Shown piece after piece: positions 7,583 through 14,566 of a stretch of 64,000 nucleotides of DNA. The number at the start of each line of letters is the position of its first letter. Position 1 is the first letter of the stretch. The stretch comes from Herbiconiux ginsengi (GTDB lineage: Bacteria; Actinomycetota; Actinomycetes; Actinomycetales; Microbacteriaceae). Below the pieces are notes generated by a model, which did not search any database, was not told the origin of the DNA, and was given only the letters and a program-made list of their open reading frames with translations. Made by a program: the position numbers and the translations under genes. The stretch covers positions 154,016-218,015 of the forward strand of contig NZ_FNPZ01000005.1 in assembly GCF_900107435.1 (NCBI RefSeq). The letters are read 5' to 3'.

Positions 7583-9007
7583 TCACAGTGCTTTCAGTTC
7601 CTCCGAGATGGAGGCCACCGACGCCTTCGCGTCACCGAACAGCAGCGACGTGAACGGTGCGGAGAAGAGCGGGTTGTCGATTCCCGCGAAACCCGAGCTC
7701 ATCGAGCGCTTGAGCACGATCACCGATTTCGATTGGTCCACGTTGAGGATCGGCATCCCGTGGATGGGCGAACCGGGATCGTTGCGAGCAGCCGGGTTGG
7801 TGACATCGTTGGCGCCGATCACGATCGTGACATCCGTTCGCGCGAACTCGTCGTTGATGTCGTCCATCTCCTTCATCGCGTCGTAGGAGACGTCCGCCTC
7901 GGCGAGCAGCACGTTCATGTGGCCCGGCATCCGCCCCGCCACCGGGTGGATCGCGTACTTCACCTCGACGCCCCGAGCCTCGAGCATCTTCGCCAGGTCT
8001 TTCACCGCGTGTTGGGCCTGGGCGACGGCCAAGCCGTAACCGGGAACCACGATGACCTGATTGGCATAGGCGAGTTGGATGGCCGCATCGGCCGCCGACG
8101 TCGCCTTGACCGGCCCTCGCTCCGAGGCGAGGGCACCCGCCGGTCCTCCGGCCGACGATGCACCGAAGCCGCCGGCGACGATGGCCGGGATCGACCGGTT
8201 CATCGCCTTCGCCATGAGATTGGTGAGGATCGTGCCGGAGGCGCCCACGATCATCCCCGCGACGATCATCGCGACGTTGTTCAGTGCGAGCCCGGCTGCC
8301 GCCGCCGACAATCCGGTCAAGGCATTCAGGAGCGAGATCACAACCGGCATGTCGGCGCCCCCGATCGGGAGCACGACCGTGAGACCGAGAACGCTGGCCG
8401 CAGCCAGTACGATCACGAACCACCACAGCGGAGCACCTCCCGTCGCCGAGCCGATCCCGACGCCGACCCCCGCCGCGATGGCGACGAGCAGCAGCACCAG
8501 ATTCATCGGCTGCTGTACCGCGCCCAGGCTGATGGAGCGACCGGGCAGGATCTCCTGCAGCTTCAGGAAGGCCACGACGGATCCCCAGAAGGACAGCGCC
8601 CCGATGATCGTGGCGAACACCGACGCGATGATTATCGCCAGCACGGGGGTCGCGCTGTCCCCTGTGTGCGAGAAGCCGTCGCTCTCGAGGAACTCGGCGA
8701 ACGCTATCAGGGCCACCGTTCCGCCGCCCAGCCCGTTGAACAGGGCCACCAGTTGCGGCATCGCCGTCACCTTGACGCGACGCGCCGGCGGGATGCCGAG
8801 TACGATCCCCACGACCAGACCGGCGATGATCAGGATCCAGTTGCCGGTCTCCCGGATCGAGATGAGTGTTGCAGCGACGGCCACGGCCATTCCGGCAGCG
8901 GCGACGAGATTCCCCCGCACAGCAGTCCTGGGCCCGGCGAGCCCCATCAAGCCGTAGATGAACAGCGCGAAGGCGATGACGTACAGGCCGTAGACGAGCG
9001 CGGTCAC
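7583..9007 (-). CDS. pntB: NAD(P) transhydrogenase subunit beta
   Basis: 474 residues. The N-terminal half is a membrane domain of about eight to nine helices (starting ALVYGLYVIAFALFIYGLMG). The C-terminal third is the NADP-binding domain III, with VIVVPGYGLAVAQAQHAV, the GRMPGHMNVLLAEA stretch and IGANDVTNPAA. With the alpha parts it couples inward proton flow to hydride transfer from NADH to NADP. The GTG start overlaps the pntAb stop by 4 nt (GTGA), so the genes are translationally coupled. In a monooxygenase cluster its likely job is NADPH supply. Confidence 0.96.
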   Translation of the reverse strand: MTALVYGLYVIAFALFIYGLMGLAGPRTAVRGNLVAAAGMAVAVAATLISIRETGNWILIIAGLVVGIVLGIPPARRVKVTAMPQLVALFNGLGGGTVALIAFAEFLESDGFSHTGDSATPVLAIIIASVFATIIGALSFWGSVVAFLKLQEILPGRSISLGAVQQPMNLVLLLVAIAAGVGVGIGSATGGAPLWWFVIVLAAASVLGLTVVLPIGGADMPVVISLLNALTGLSAAAAGLALNNVAMIVAGMIVGASGTILTNLMAKAMNRSIPAIVAGGFGASSAGGPAGALASERGPVKATSAADAAIQLAYANQVIVVPGYGLAVAQAQHAVKDLAKMLEARGVEVKYAIHPVAGRMPGHMNVLLAEADVSYDAMKEMDDINDEFARTDVTIVIGANDVTNPAARNDPGSPIHGMPILNVDQSKSVIVLKRSMSSGFAGIDNPLFSAPFTSLLFGDAKASVASISEELKAL

Positions 9008-9324
9008 GAGCGCTCGCCCTCTCGGCGCGTGCCCGGTTTGGCCTTGAACATCGACAGCATCCGGTCGGTCACCACGAACCCGCCGATGACGTTCACCGTT
9101 CCGAAGACCAGCGCGACGAAGCCGACGATCTGCATCAGGAGGCTCGGCTCCGGCGTGGTGCCCAGAACGATGAGCGCCCCGAGCACCACGATTCCGTGGA
9201 TGGCATTGGTACCCGACATCAACGGTGTGTGCAGGGTGTTGGGCACCTTCGAGATGACGGCGAAACCGGCGAAGCCGGCGAGCACGAGAATGGCGACGTT
9301 CGTGAGGAAGGCGGTGTAGTCCAT
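9004..9324 (-). CDS. pntAb: NAD(P) transhydrogenase subunit alpha, membrane part
   Basis: 106 residues with three to four transmembrane helices (LTNVAILVLAGFAGFAVI; HTPLMSGTNAIHGIVVLGAL; VGFVALVFGTVNVIGGFVV). This is the alpha-2 polypeptide of the split three-subunit transhydrogenase found in many actinobacteria and alphaproteobacteria. Its ATG lies 2 nt after the pntAa stop, with AAGGAG inside the upstream gene. Confidence 0.95.
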   Translation of the reverse strand: MDYTAFLTNVAILVLAGFAGFAVISKVPNTLHTPLMSGTNAIHGIVVLGALIVLGTTPEPSLLMQIVGFVALVFGTVNVIGGFVVTDRMLSMFKAKPGTRREGERS

Positions 9325-9326
9325 GG

Positions 9327-10460
9327 TCAGCGGGCTCCTTCCGAGGCGGCCTCGGCCATCGGCCGCGCCCGGGCCACGCAGGATTCGGCGACGATCTGAT
9401 CCGAGAAGTCGGGATCGAGTGCGCCGTCGGTGATTAGCAGCTCCAGAAGCGAGGTCACGTTCTTCGTGTAGAGCTCGCTGGCATGCTCGGGCATCGTCGC
9501 GGGGAGGTTGAGCGGCGAGGCGATGATGACGCCGTCGCGTCGGACCGTCTCGCCCGGCTCGGTGAGTTCGCAGTTGCCGCCCGACTCTCCGGCGAGGTCG
9601 ACGATCACGCTGCCCGGCTTCATGCCCCTCGCCGCGGCTGCCGTCACCAGTCGCGGCGCGGCCCGGCCCGGAACCAGCGCCGTGGTGATAACCACGTCGA
9701 ACCCCATGATCGCGGTCTCGAGAGCCTTCTGCTGCGCCTCACGCTCAGCGTCGTCGAGCGCTCGCGCATACCCGCCCTCACCTTCCGCGGCGATGCCGAG
9801 ATCGAGCCACTGCGCGCCGACCGACCGCACCTGATCTGCCACTTCCGGCCGCACGTCGTAGCCCGTGGCCCGCGCTCCGAGTCGCTTGGCCGTGGCGAGC
9901 GCCTGCAGTCCTGCCACGCCGACCCCGAGAACCAGGAGGCGGGCAGGCCGCACCGTTCCCGCGGCGGTCGTGAGCATCGGAAAGAACCGCGTGCAGAGCG
10001 ACGCCGCCAGCACCACGGCCTTGTAGCCGGCCACGTTGGCCTGCGAGGAGAGGGCGTCCATCGTCTGGGCGCGCGAGATGCGGGGGATGGCCTCCATCGC
10101 GAAGGCGGTCACACCGGCCGCCTCGAGCGCGGCGATGCGGTTGTCGGCACTTCGCGGGGACAGGAAGCCGATCAACGTGGATCCGGCTGCGAGCTGGGCC
10201 ACCTCCCCCTCGGAGGGCGGTGCGACCTTCACGACGACCTTCGAGCGCCACGCCTCCGCACGGTCCACCACGGGGGCTCCGGCCGCGAGGTACTGGTCGT
10301 CCCCGATCAACGACGCCTGCCCCGCGCCCCGCTCGACCACGACCTGCATCCCGCTCGCGATCAGGCGCGCCGCGGCGGCGGGAACGAGGGCGACCCTGGT
10401 CTCGCCGGCGCCGGTCTCGGCGACGACCCCCACGATCAGCCGGTCGGATCGATCGGTCAT
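9327..10460 (-). CDS. pntAa: NAD(P) transhydrogenase subunit alpha, NAD-binding part
   Basis: 377 residues of the soluble alpha-1 polypeptide (domain I), related to alanine dehydrogenase. VVAETGAGETRVALVPAAA opens the first lobe; the NAD Rossmann motif is LGVGVAGLQALATAKRLGA, followed by YDVRPEVADQV. The ATG at 10460 has AAGGAG a few bases upstream; the frame continues 28 codons further, but without a ribosome site. It is the first gene of pntAa-pntAb-pntB. Confidence 0.95.
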   Translation of the reverse strand: MTDRSDRLIVGVVAETGAGETRVALVPAAAARLIASGMQVVVERGAGQASLIGDDQYLAAGAPVVDRAEAWRSKVVVKVAPPSEGEVAQLAAGSTLIGFLSPRSADNRIAALEAAGVTAFAMEAIPRISRAQTMDALSSQANVAGYKAVVLAASLCTRFFPMLTTAAGTVRPARLLVLGVGVAGLQALATAKRLGARATGYDVRPEVADQVRSVGAQWLDLGIAAEGEGGYARALDDAEREAQQKALETAIMGFDVVITTALVPGRAAPRLVTAAAARGMKPGSVIVDLAGESGGNCELTEPGETVRRDGVIIASPLNLPATMPEHASELYTKNVTSLLELLITDGALDPDFSDQIVAESCVARARPMAEAASEGAR

Positions 10461-10601
10461 GCTTCTCCTTCGAGGCCGGTGTGCGAGCGGAACGGTTCCT
10501 ACCGCGGGTGAGTTTAGTCGACTTGCCGAACATTTATCAACCAATAAGTCAGTTTACAACTCATAGATCAGCCAAGGCGGTATGGTTTCCGCCTCGCGGG
10601 A
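10461..10601. promoter_or_regulatory. Spacer upstream of pntAa with related half-sites
   Basis: A short AT-rich spacer with TAGTCGACTTG (10515-10525) and CCAATAAGTCAG (10541-10552). Each resembles one arm of the GACT-N4-AGTC repeat seen at the other promoters of the cluster. No complete palindrome is present, so membership of that regulon is tentative. Confidence 0.3.
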
Positions 10602-11381
10602 TCACCAGGTGGAATCGCCGCGGATGACGGCGTCGCTGCCGCCGTCGACGAAGACCACCTGGCCCGTGACGTGCGTTTTTTCCTCGCTCACCAACCAGGC
10701 CAGCAACCGGGCCGGAACGAGGGCGTCGGCGAACCCGCCGAGCGGCATCGGCACCGCCGCCCGCATCTGCTCCCGCCCTTCCTCCGTCGCGCGGAAGGGC
10801 GCTGTCCTGGGAGTGACGACCATTCCGGGCGCGATCGCATTGAGTGGGATGCCGGCTCCGGCCCATTCATCCGACACCGCGGCGCGGCGCACCCATTGGG
10901 CGAATGCCTTCTTCGTCGCCGGATAGATGAGCTGACCGACCTGGGGATCGGCCGCGAGCTCCTCTGCGCGGGTCAGCGCCCGTGCCTCGTCGCCCTGGCT
11001 CAGGAGGTCGACCAGTCCAGCATCCAGCGGCTGGATGCTGGACATGGAGGAGACCCCGACGGCACGCGGCGCCGATGACTGAAGCAGCAGGGGCCGAAGC
11101 AGCTCGAGTGTGGCGATCATGCCGAAGTAGTTGACGGAGACGGTCCCCGGAACGGGCGCCGCCAGACCCGCCGCCGCGACGACGCCGTCGATGCTCCCGT
11201 TCGCGTGCTCAGCCACCTGATCTCGGAAGGCGAGCCGACCGTCAGGGCTTCCGAGATCCGCCACAACGTCCGCGTTACGGAGGTCGACCCCGATCACCCG
11301 GTCACCTCGCTGCCGGAGCAAGCCGGCCACTGCCTCCCCGGTCCCCGACGCGGCACCGGTGACGACCATGGTTCTCGACAT
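10602..11381 (-). CDS. SDR similar to 3-alpha-hydroxysteroid dehydrogenase/carbonyl reductase
   Basis: 259 residues. Cofactor loop TGAASGTG at 8-15, IGVDLRNADVVADL (Asp at the end of strand 2 suggests NAD), AAAGLAAP, VSVNYFG, catalytic Ser near 112 and YPATK with Tyr153 and Lys157. The order of these blocks, the ADL after the nucleotide fold and the DGGSDAV C-terminus resemble Comamonas HsdA-type enzymes, which oxidise 3-alpha-hydroxysteroids and reduce carbonyls. The real substrate is unknown; a cyclic alcohol feeding the Baeyer-Villiger-type enzyme would fit. It is divergent from the flavin reductase across an operator. Confidence 0.86.
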   Translation of the reverse strand: MSRTMVVTGAASGTGEAVAGLLRQRGDRVIGVDLRNADVVADLGSPDGRLAFRDQVAEHANGSIDGVVAAAGLAAPVPGTVSVNYFGMIATLELLRPLLLQSSAPRAVGVSSMSSIQPLDAGLVDLLSQGDEARALTRAEELAADPQVGQLIYPATKKAFAQWVRRAAVSDEWAGAGIPLNAIAPGMVVTPRTAPFRATEEGREQMRAAVPMPLGGFADALVPARLLAWLVSEEKTHVTGQVVFVDGGSDAVIRGDSTW

Positions 11382-11475
11382 TGAGCTTTCCCTGGTCCAT
11401 CGACATAATTCGACTAGTAAGTCAATATTAGACGAACACTAGGTTTACAAACTTGATAGTCAAGAAAGGGAGACC
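11382..11475. promoter_or_regulatory. Divergent promoter with GACTAGTAAGTC operator
   Basis: GACTAGTAAGTC at 11412-11423 is the best example of the repeat, with exact arms GACT and AGTC. It lies between the SDR and flavin reductase starts, together with TTGATAGTCAAG (11451-11462), which ends next to the flavin reductase ribosome site. Confidence 0.5.
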
Positions 11476-12084
11476 ATGATCGCTCTCGCATCCGCCCCCC
11501 ACCCCGGCGCCAATGACCCAGCCGAGCAGAACCTCGGAGGCGCTGCCGTCACCCCCCTCCCCGGAGGGCGATCCGTCTCTCCCGACGAGTTCAAGGCCGC
11601 GTTCCGCAACCATGCCGCCGGTGTCGCAGTGATCACGGCCGACGCGGGCGACGGACCGGTGGCCCTCACCGCCACCTCGGTCTTCTCCGTGAGTGTCGAA
11701 CCACCCCTGCTGGTATTCTCGGTCTCGGAGCTGTCCTCCAGCACGCCGACGATCCGTCGCGCTGAGACGGTCGTCGTGCACCTGCTCGGAGCAGGGCAGA
11801 TCGACATCGCCAAGCTCGGGGCCACATCAGGAATCGATCGTTTCGCGGATGTCTCCATCTGGACGCGGCTGCCCACCGGCGAGCCTTGCTTCCCTGCGGC
11901 ACACGCCTGGATCCGGGGCCGGGTCGTGAACACCATGGCGGCGGGCGGCTCCACGATCATCGCCGTGCAGGCCCTCGAGACACACGCACCCGCACCGGAG
12001 GACATCTCGATCGCCGACGCGCGGCCGCTGGTCTACCACAACCGCACCTGGCACAGCTTGGATGAGCGGTCGCAGATCGACTGA
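11476..12084 (+). CDS. Flavin reductase domain protein
   Basis: 202 residues of the FMN-binding split-barrel family (HpaC/FRP-like). After a loose 35-residue N-terminus come FRNHAAGVAVITADAGDGPVA, LTATSVFSVSVEPPLLVFSV and the SIWTRLPTGEPCFPAAHAWIRG block typical of NAD(P)H:flavin oxidoreductases. Such enzymes give reduced flavin to two-component monooxygenases. No class C or D oxygenase lies in this cluster, since both oxygenases here carry their own NADPH site, so its partner may be elsewhere (an LLM oxygenase lies at 30236). AAAGGGAG precedes the ATG. Confidence 0.86.
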   Translation: MIALASAPHPGANDPAEQNLGGAAVTPLPGGRSVSPDEFKAAFRNHAAGVAVITADAGDGPVALTATSVFSVSVEPPLLVFSVSELSSSTPTIRRAETVVVHLLGAGQIDIAKLGATSGIDRFADVSIWTRLPTGEPCFPAAHAWIRGRVVNTMAAGGSTIIAVQALETHAPAPEDISIADARPLVYHNRTWHSLDERSQID

Positions 12085-12088
12085 CATC

Positions 12089-12134
12089 GCATCCGGAGCC
12101 GTGGGCGAGATCCGCCACCCACGGCTCCGGATGC
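12089..12134. terminator. Bidirectional terminator hairpin
   Basis: A perfect 17-bp GC-rich stem (GCATCCGGAGCCGTGGG and its complement) with a 12-nt loop. It lies between the convergent flavin reductase and Baeyer-Villiger-type genes. Confidence 0.85.
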
Positions 12135-12138
12135 CGGA

Positions 12139-13785
12139 TCAGGTGAGGGTGAAGCCGGCGTAGCCCTGCTCGGTCGCCCGGTGCACATGGAGCACGTACT
12201 CCTTCATGCCTCCGCTGAACGGCTGGAAGAACCGCGAACCGTCGTCGTTGACATGGACCATGTACTGATTCTCGGCCCTTCGGATCGGGTAGAGCTCCTG
12301 CGCATAGCCGTCGACCGTGTGCATCCACTCCTCGGAGGCCGCGTCCGACGCCTCGATGGAGGAGAATCCCTGCGAACGGACGTGGGTGATGCACTCCGCG
12401 ATCCAGTCCCCGAGGAACTCGGCGAGCAGCATCGCGTTTCCGAGCACCGAAGGGCTCCCGGCGTTGGTGACATGGAACATGTTGGGGAATCCGGGCGTCA
12501 TCAGACCGAATAGGGTCCGGGGCCCGTTCGACCAGACGTCGGCGACAGTGGTGCCGGCCTCGTTGCGGATCCCGGCGTCCTCCAGCGGGCCGATGAAGGC
12601 GCGGAACCCCAGGGCGAACACCACGAGATCCGCCTCGTGGTCCCCCGCCGTCGTGCGCACTCCCGTCTCGGTGAGCTCGACGATGGGCGTCTCGAGCACG
12701 GAGACCAGATCGACGTTGTCCCGGGAGTACGCCTCGTAGTAGTCGATGTCGAGGATGAGCCGCTTCGTGCCTGCCGGATAGTTCGGCGTGAGTCTCTCCG
12801 CGAGTCGGCTGTCTCCGATGCGCTCGATGGTCATCTCCCGGATGAAGTCGGTGACGTACTGGTTGGACTCCAGGTTGGTCGTGGTGTCGGAGAAGACATA
12901 GGTGAGGCCGTGACCGCCGAACTCCCACTGCTTCTCGAGCACGTCCCGGCGCTGTGCAGGGGTGTAGCTGCTGGCAGGGCGGGCCGCCTCGCCGCTCGCG
13001 AACGCCCGCGGGCTTCCCGGCTGGTTGAGAGCCAGGGCATCGACGGTGGCGGCATCTACGGGGAGGAAGTCGCGGTAGGACATGCGAACCGCGTCACCGA
13101 GCGTGCTCGCGACTGCATCTTGTTCGGCCGACCCGAGCGGGCGGTTCCGCGCGGGGATCGACCAGTGCGGGTGGCGCTGGAACACGGTCAACTGGTCCGC
13201 GTCCTGCGCGAGAGCCGGGATGGATTGGACCCCTGAGGATCCCGTGCCGATCACGGCGACCTTCCGACCCTCGACGTCGACGCCCTCCCGAGGCCAGTGC
13301 GCGGTCTGGGCCCACTGGCCCTTGAACCGCTCGAGCCCGGCGAAGGCGAGCTTCTTCGGCGCGCCGAGCGACCCCGTGCACATGATCAGGAACTGAACCC
13401 GAATCTGATCGCCGTTGCTCGTGGAGAGGTGCCACCGCTGGGTGACGCTCGACCAGACAGCGCCCTCCAATCGCGTGTTGAAGCGAAAGTCATCGCGCAC
13501 GCCGAGCTCGTCTGCCACGAAGTTGTGGTAATTCTGCAGCGTCGGTGCGTCTGAGTAGCGTTCGTGCCAGCGCCACTTCTCATACAGCTCCTTCGAGAAC
13601 TGCAGGCTGTAATCGACGCTGTCGCTGTCGATCCGCGCCCCGGGGTACCCGTTGTGGTGCCAGACACCTCCGAAACCCGCGCCTCCGTCGATGCCCACGA
13701 CGGACAGCCCTTCCACCTTCAGGCGATAGGTGGTGTAGAGACCGGATTGCCCGGCACCAATGACTGCGGCATCGAAGTGCTCCAT
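12139..13785 (-). CDS. Baeyer-Villiger-type flavoprotein monooxygenase
   Basis: 548 residues. The FAD motif is GAGQSG (10-15), followed by GGVWHHNGYPGARID (39-53), which matches the BVMO-specific GGxWxxxxYPGxxxD. The second Rossmann motif GTGSSG (180-185) binds NADPH. Architecture and length match cyclohexanone/phenylacetone-type monooxygenases, which insert oxygen next to a ketone. One oddity: the fingerprint FxGxxxHxxxW reads FKGQWAQTAHWP at 154-165, with Gln160 in place of His. The ATG at 13785 starts directly at the flavoprotein fold, with a weak GGAAGG upstream. It is probably expressed with the SnoaL gene behind it. Confidence 0.88.
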   Translation of the reverse strand: MEHFDAAVIGAGQSGLYTTYRLKVEGLSVVGIDGGAGFGGVWHHNGYPGARIDSDSVDYSLQFSKELYEKWRWHERYSDAPTLQNYHNFVADELGVRDDFRFNTRLEGAVWSSVTQRWHLSTSNGDQIRVQFLIMCTGSLGAPKKLAFAGLERFKGQWAQTAHWPREGVDVEGRKVAVIGTGSSGVQSIPALAQDADQLTVFQRHPHWSIPARNRPLGSAEQDAVASTLGDAVRMSYRDFLPVDAATVDALALNQPGSPRAFASGEAARPASSYTPAQRRDVLEKQWEFGGHGLTYVFSDTTTNLESNQYVTDFIREMTIERIGDSRLAERLTPNYPAGTKRLILDIDYYEAYSRDNVDLVSVLETPIVELTETGVRTTAGDHEADLVVFALGFRAFIGPLEDAGIRNEAGTTVADVWSNGPRTLFGLMTPGFPNMFHVTNAGSPSVLGNAMLLAEFLGDWIAECITHVRSQGFSSIEASDAASEEWMHTVDGYAQELYPIRRAENQYMVHVNDDGSRFFQPFSGGMKEYVLHVHRATEQGYAGFTLT

Positions 13786-13953
13786 ACGGTGGTCGCCTTC
13801 CTTTTTCACGGGGGTACCGTGTTCGTGCCGCGGGCGCTCCCGGCGGCGTCGCCGGATCGGGTTCGACAGGCGTGGACGGCTCTCGGGCACCATCCAGTTT
13901 ATCAACCCGATATTTGAGTATTGAACTCAGAGTAGATCTTTTGCGATCGTCGG

Positions 13954-14484
13954 TCAAATGACGGGACGAGGTCGGCCGGCCGCGTTCGGCTGGAACGCCT
14001 CGGCGAACAGCTCCCGAGCCGCGGGGGTGCCGTCGAGCGGCCGATTCACGCGGCCCGTGACCTTCCAGCCGTCAGGCGTGCGGTGCCACTCCCACCGATT
14101 CGCCGAGATCCGCCAGGTGCGGAACCCGTCATTCGCCTCGTCTCGGTACAGAACCTGGGAGTAGGCGGTAGCCGTCGCCCGATCGCCGTCCAGCTGGATG
14201 AACGGGGCACTTAGCACGTGCGCCGCCCCGTTCGCGAGGAGCTGTTTGTGCTCGGGCGCCAGGAGGTGGGCCAGGATGTCCGGGTGCCCCTCCATCCGCA
14301 GCCCGGGAGCCGCGTCGAAGGGACTGTTAGCCTCGAACATCTGGATGACGACGTGCGGAAGTCCCGCATCCGCGGCTGGGCCGTACGAGGCGATCAGCTG
14401 TGCAATTGCAAGACGATCTTCGAGCTCCTGCACGCGTTTCGCCAGCGCCCCTACGATCTCGATCAATGTGGGTTCCTCGGACAT
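13954..14484 (-). CDS. SnoaL-like protein, paralogue of the gene at 5801-6292
   Basis: 176 residues of NTF2-like fold. A coiled N-terminal helix (ALAKRVQELEDRLAIAQLIASYG) precedes the barrel. The C-terminal half, FRTWRISANRWEWHRTPDGW and VNRPLDGTPAARELF, is nearly identical in pattern to the paralogue 8 kb away. Start at 14484 with GGAGGT 6 nt upstream. It sits directly upstream of the Baeyer-Villiger-type gene on the same strand. No catalytic residues are assigned. Confidence 0.82.
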   Translation of the reverse strand: MSEEPTLIEIVGALAKRVQELEDRLAIAQLIASYGPAADAGLPHVVIQMFEANSPFDAAPGLRMEGHPDILAHLLAPEHKQLLANGAAHVLSAPFIQLDGDRATATAYSQVLYRDEANDGFRTWRISANRWEWHRTPDGWKVTGRVNRPLDGTPAARELFAEAFQPNAAGRPRPVI

Positions 14485-14549
14485 ACGTTGACCTCCATGA
14501 TCGTGTCGATGGCCGCGGCCATCCCGTACCGACACTTTAGTCAATTCTC

Positions 14550-14561
14550 GACTGCTAGTTC
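14550..14561. promoter_or_regulatory. GACT-type operator upstream of SnoaL/BVMO unit
   Basis: GACTGCTAGTTC, with a further GACTA immediately after (14562-14566) and TAGTCAA just before (14538-14544). It is placed about 65 nt upstream of the SnoaL start and matches the other three cluster operators in most positions. Confidence 0.45.
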
Positions 14562-14566
14562 GACTA

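Noticed and set aside
6129..9319. Two long plus-strand frames of about 585 codons each
   Set aside because: They mirror the SDR and pnt genes on the minus strand, whose proteins are unmistakable.
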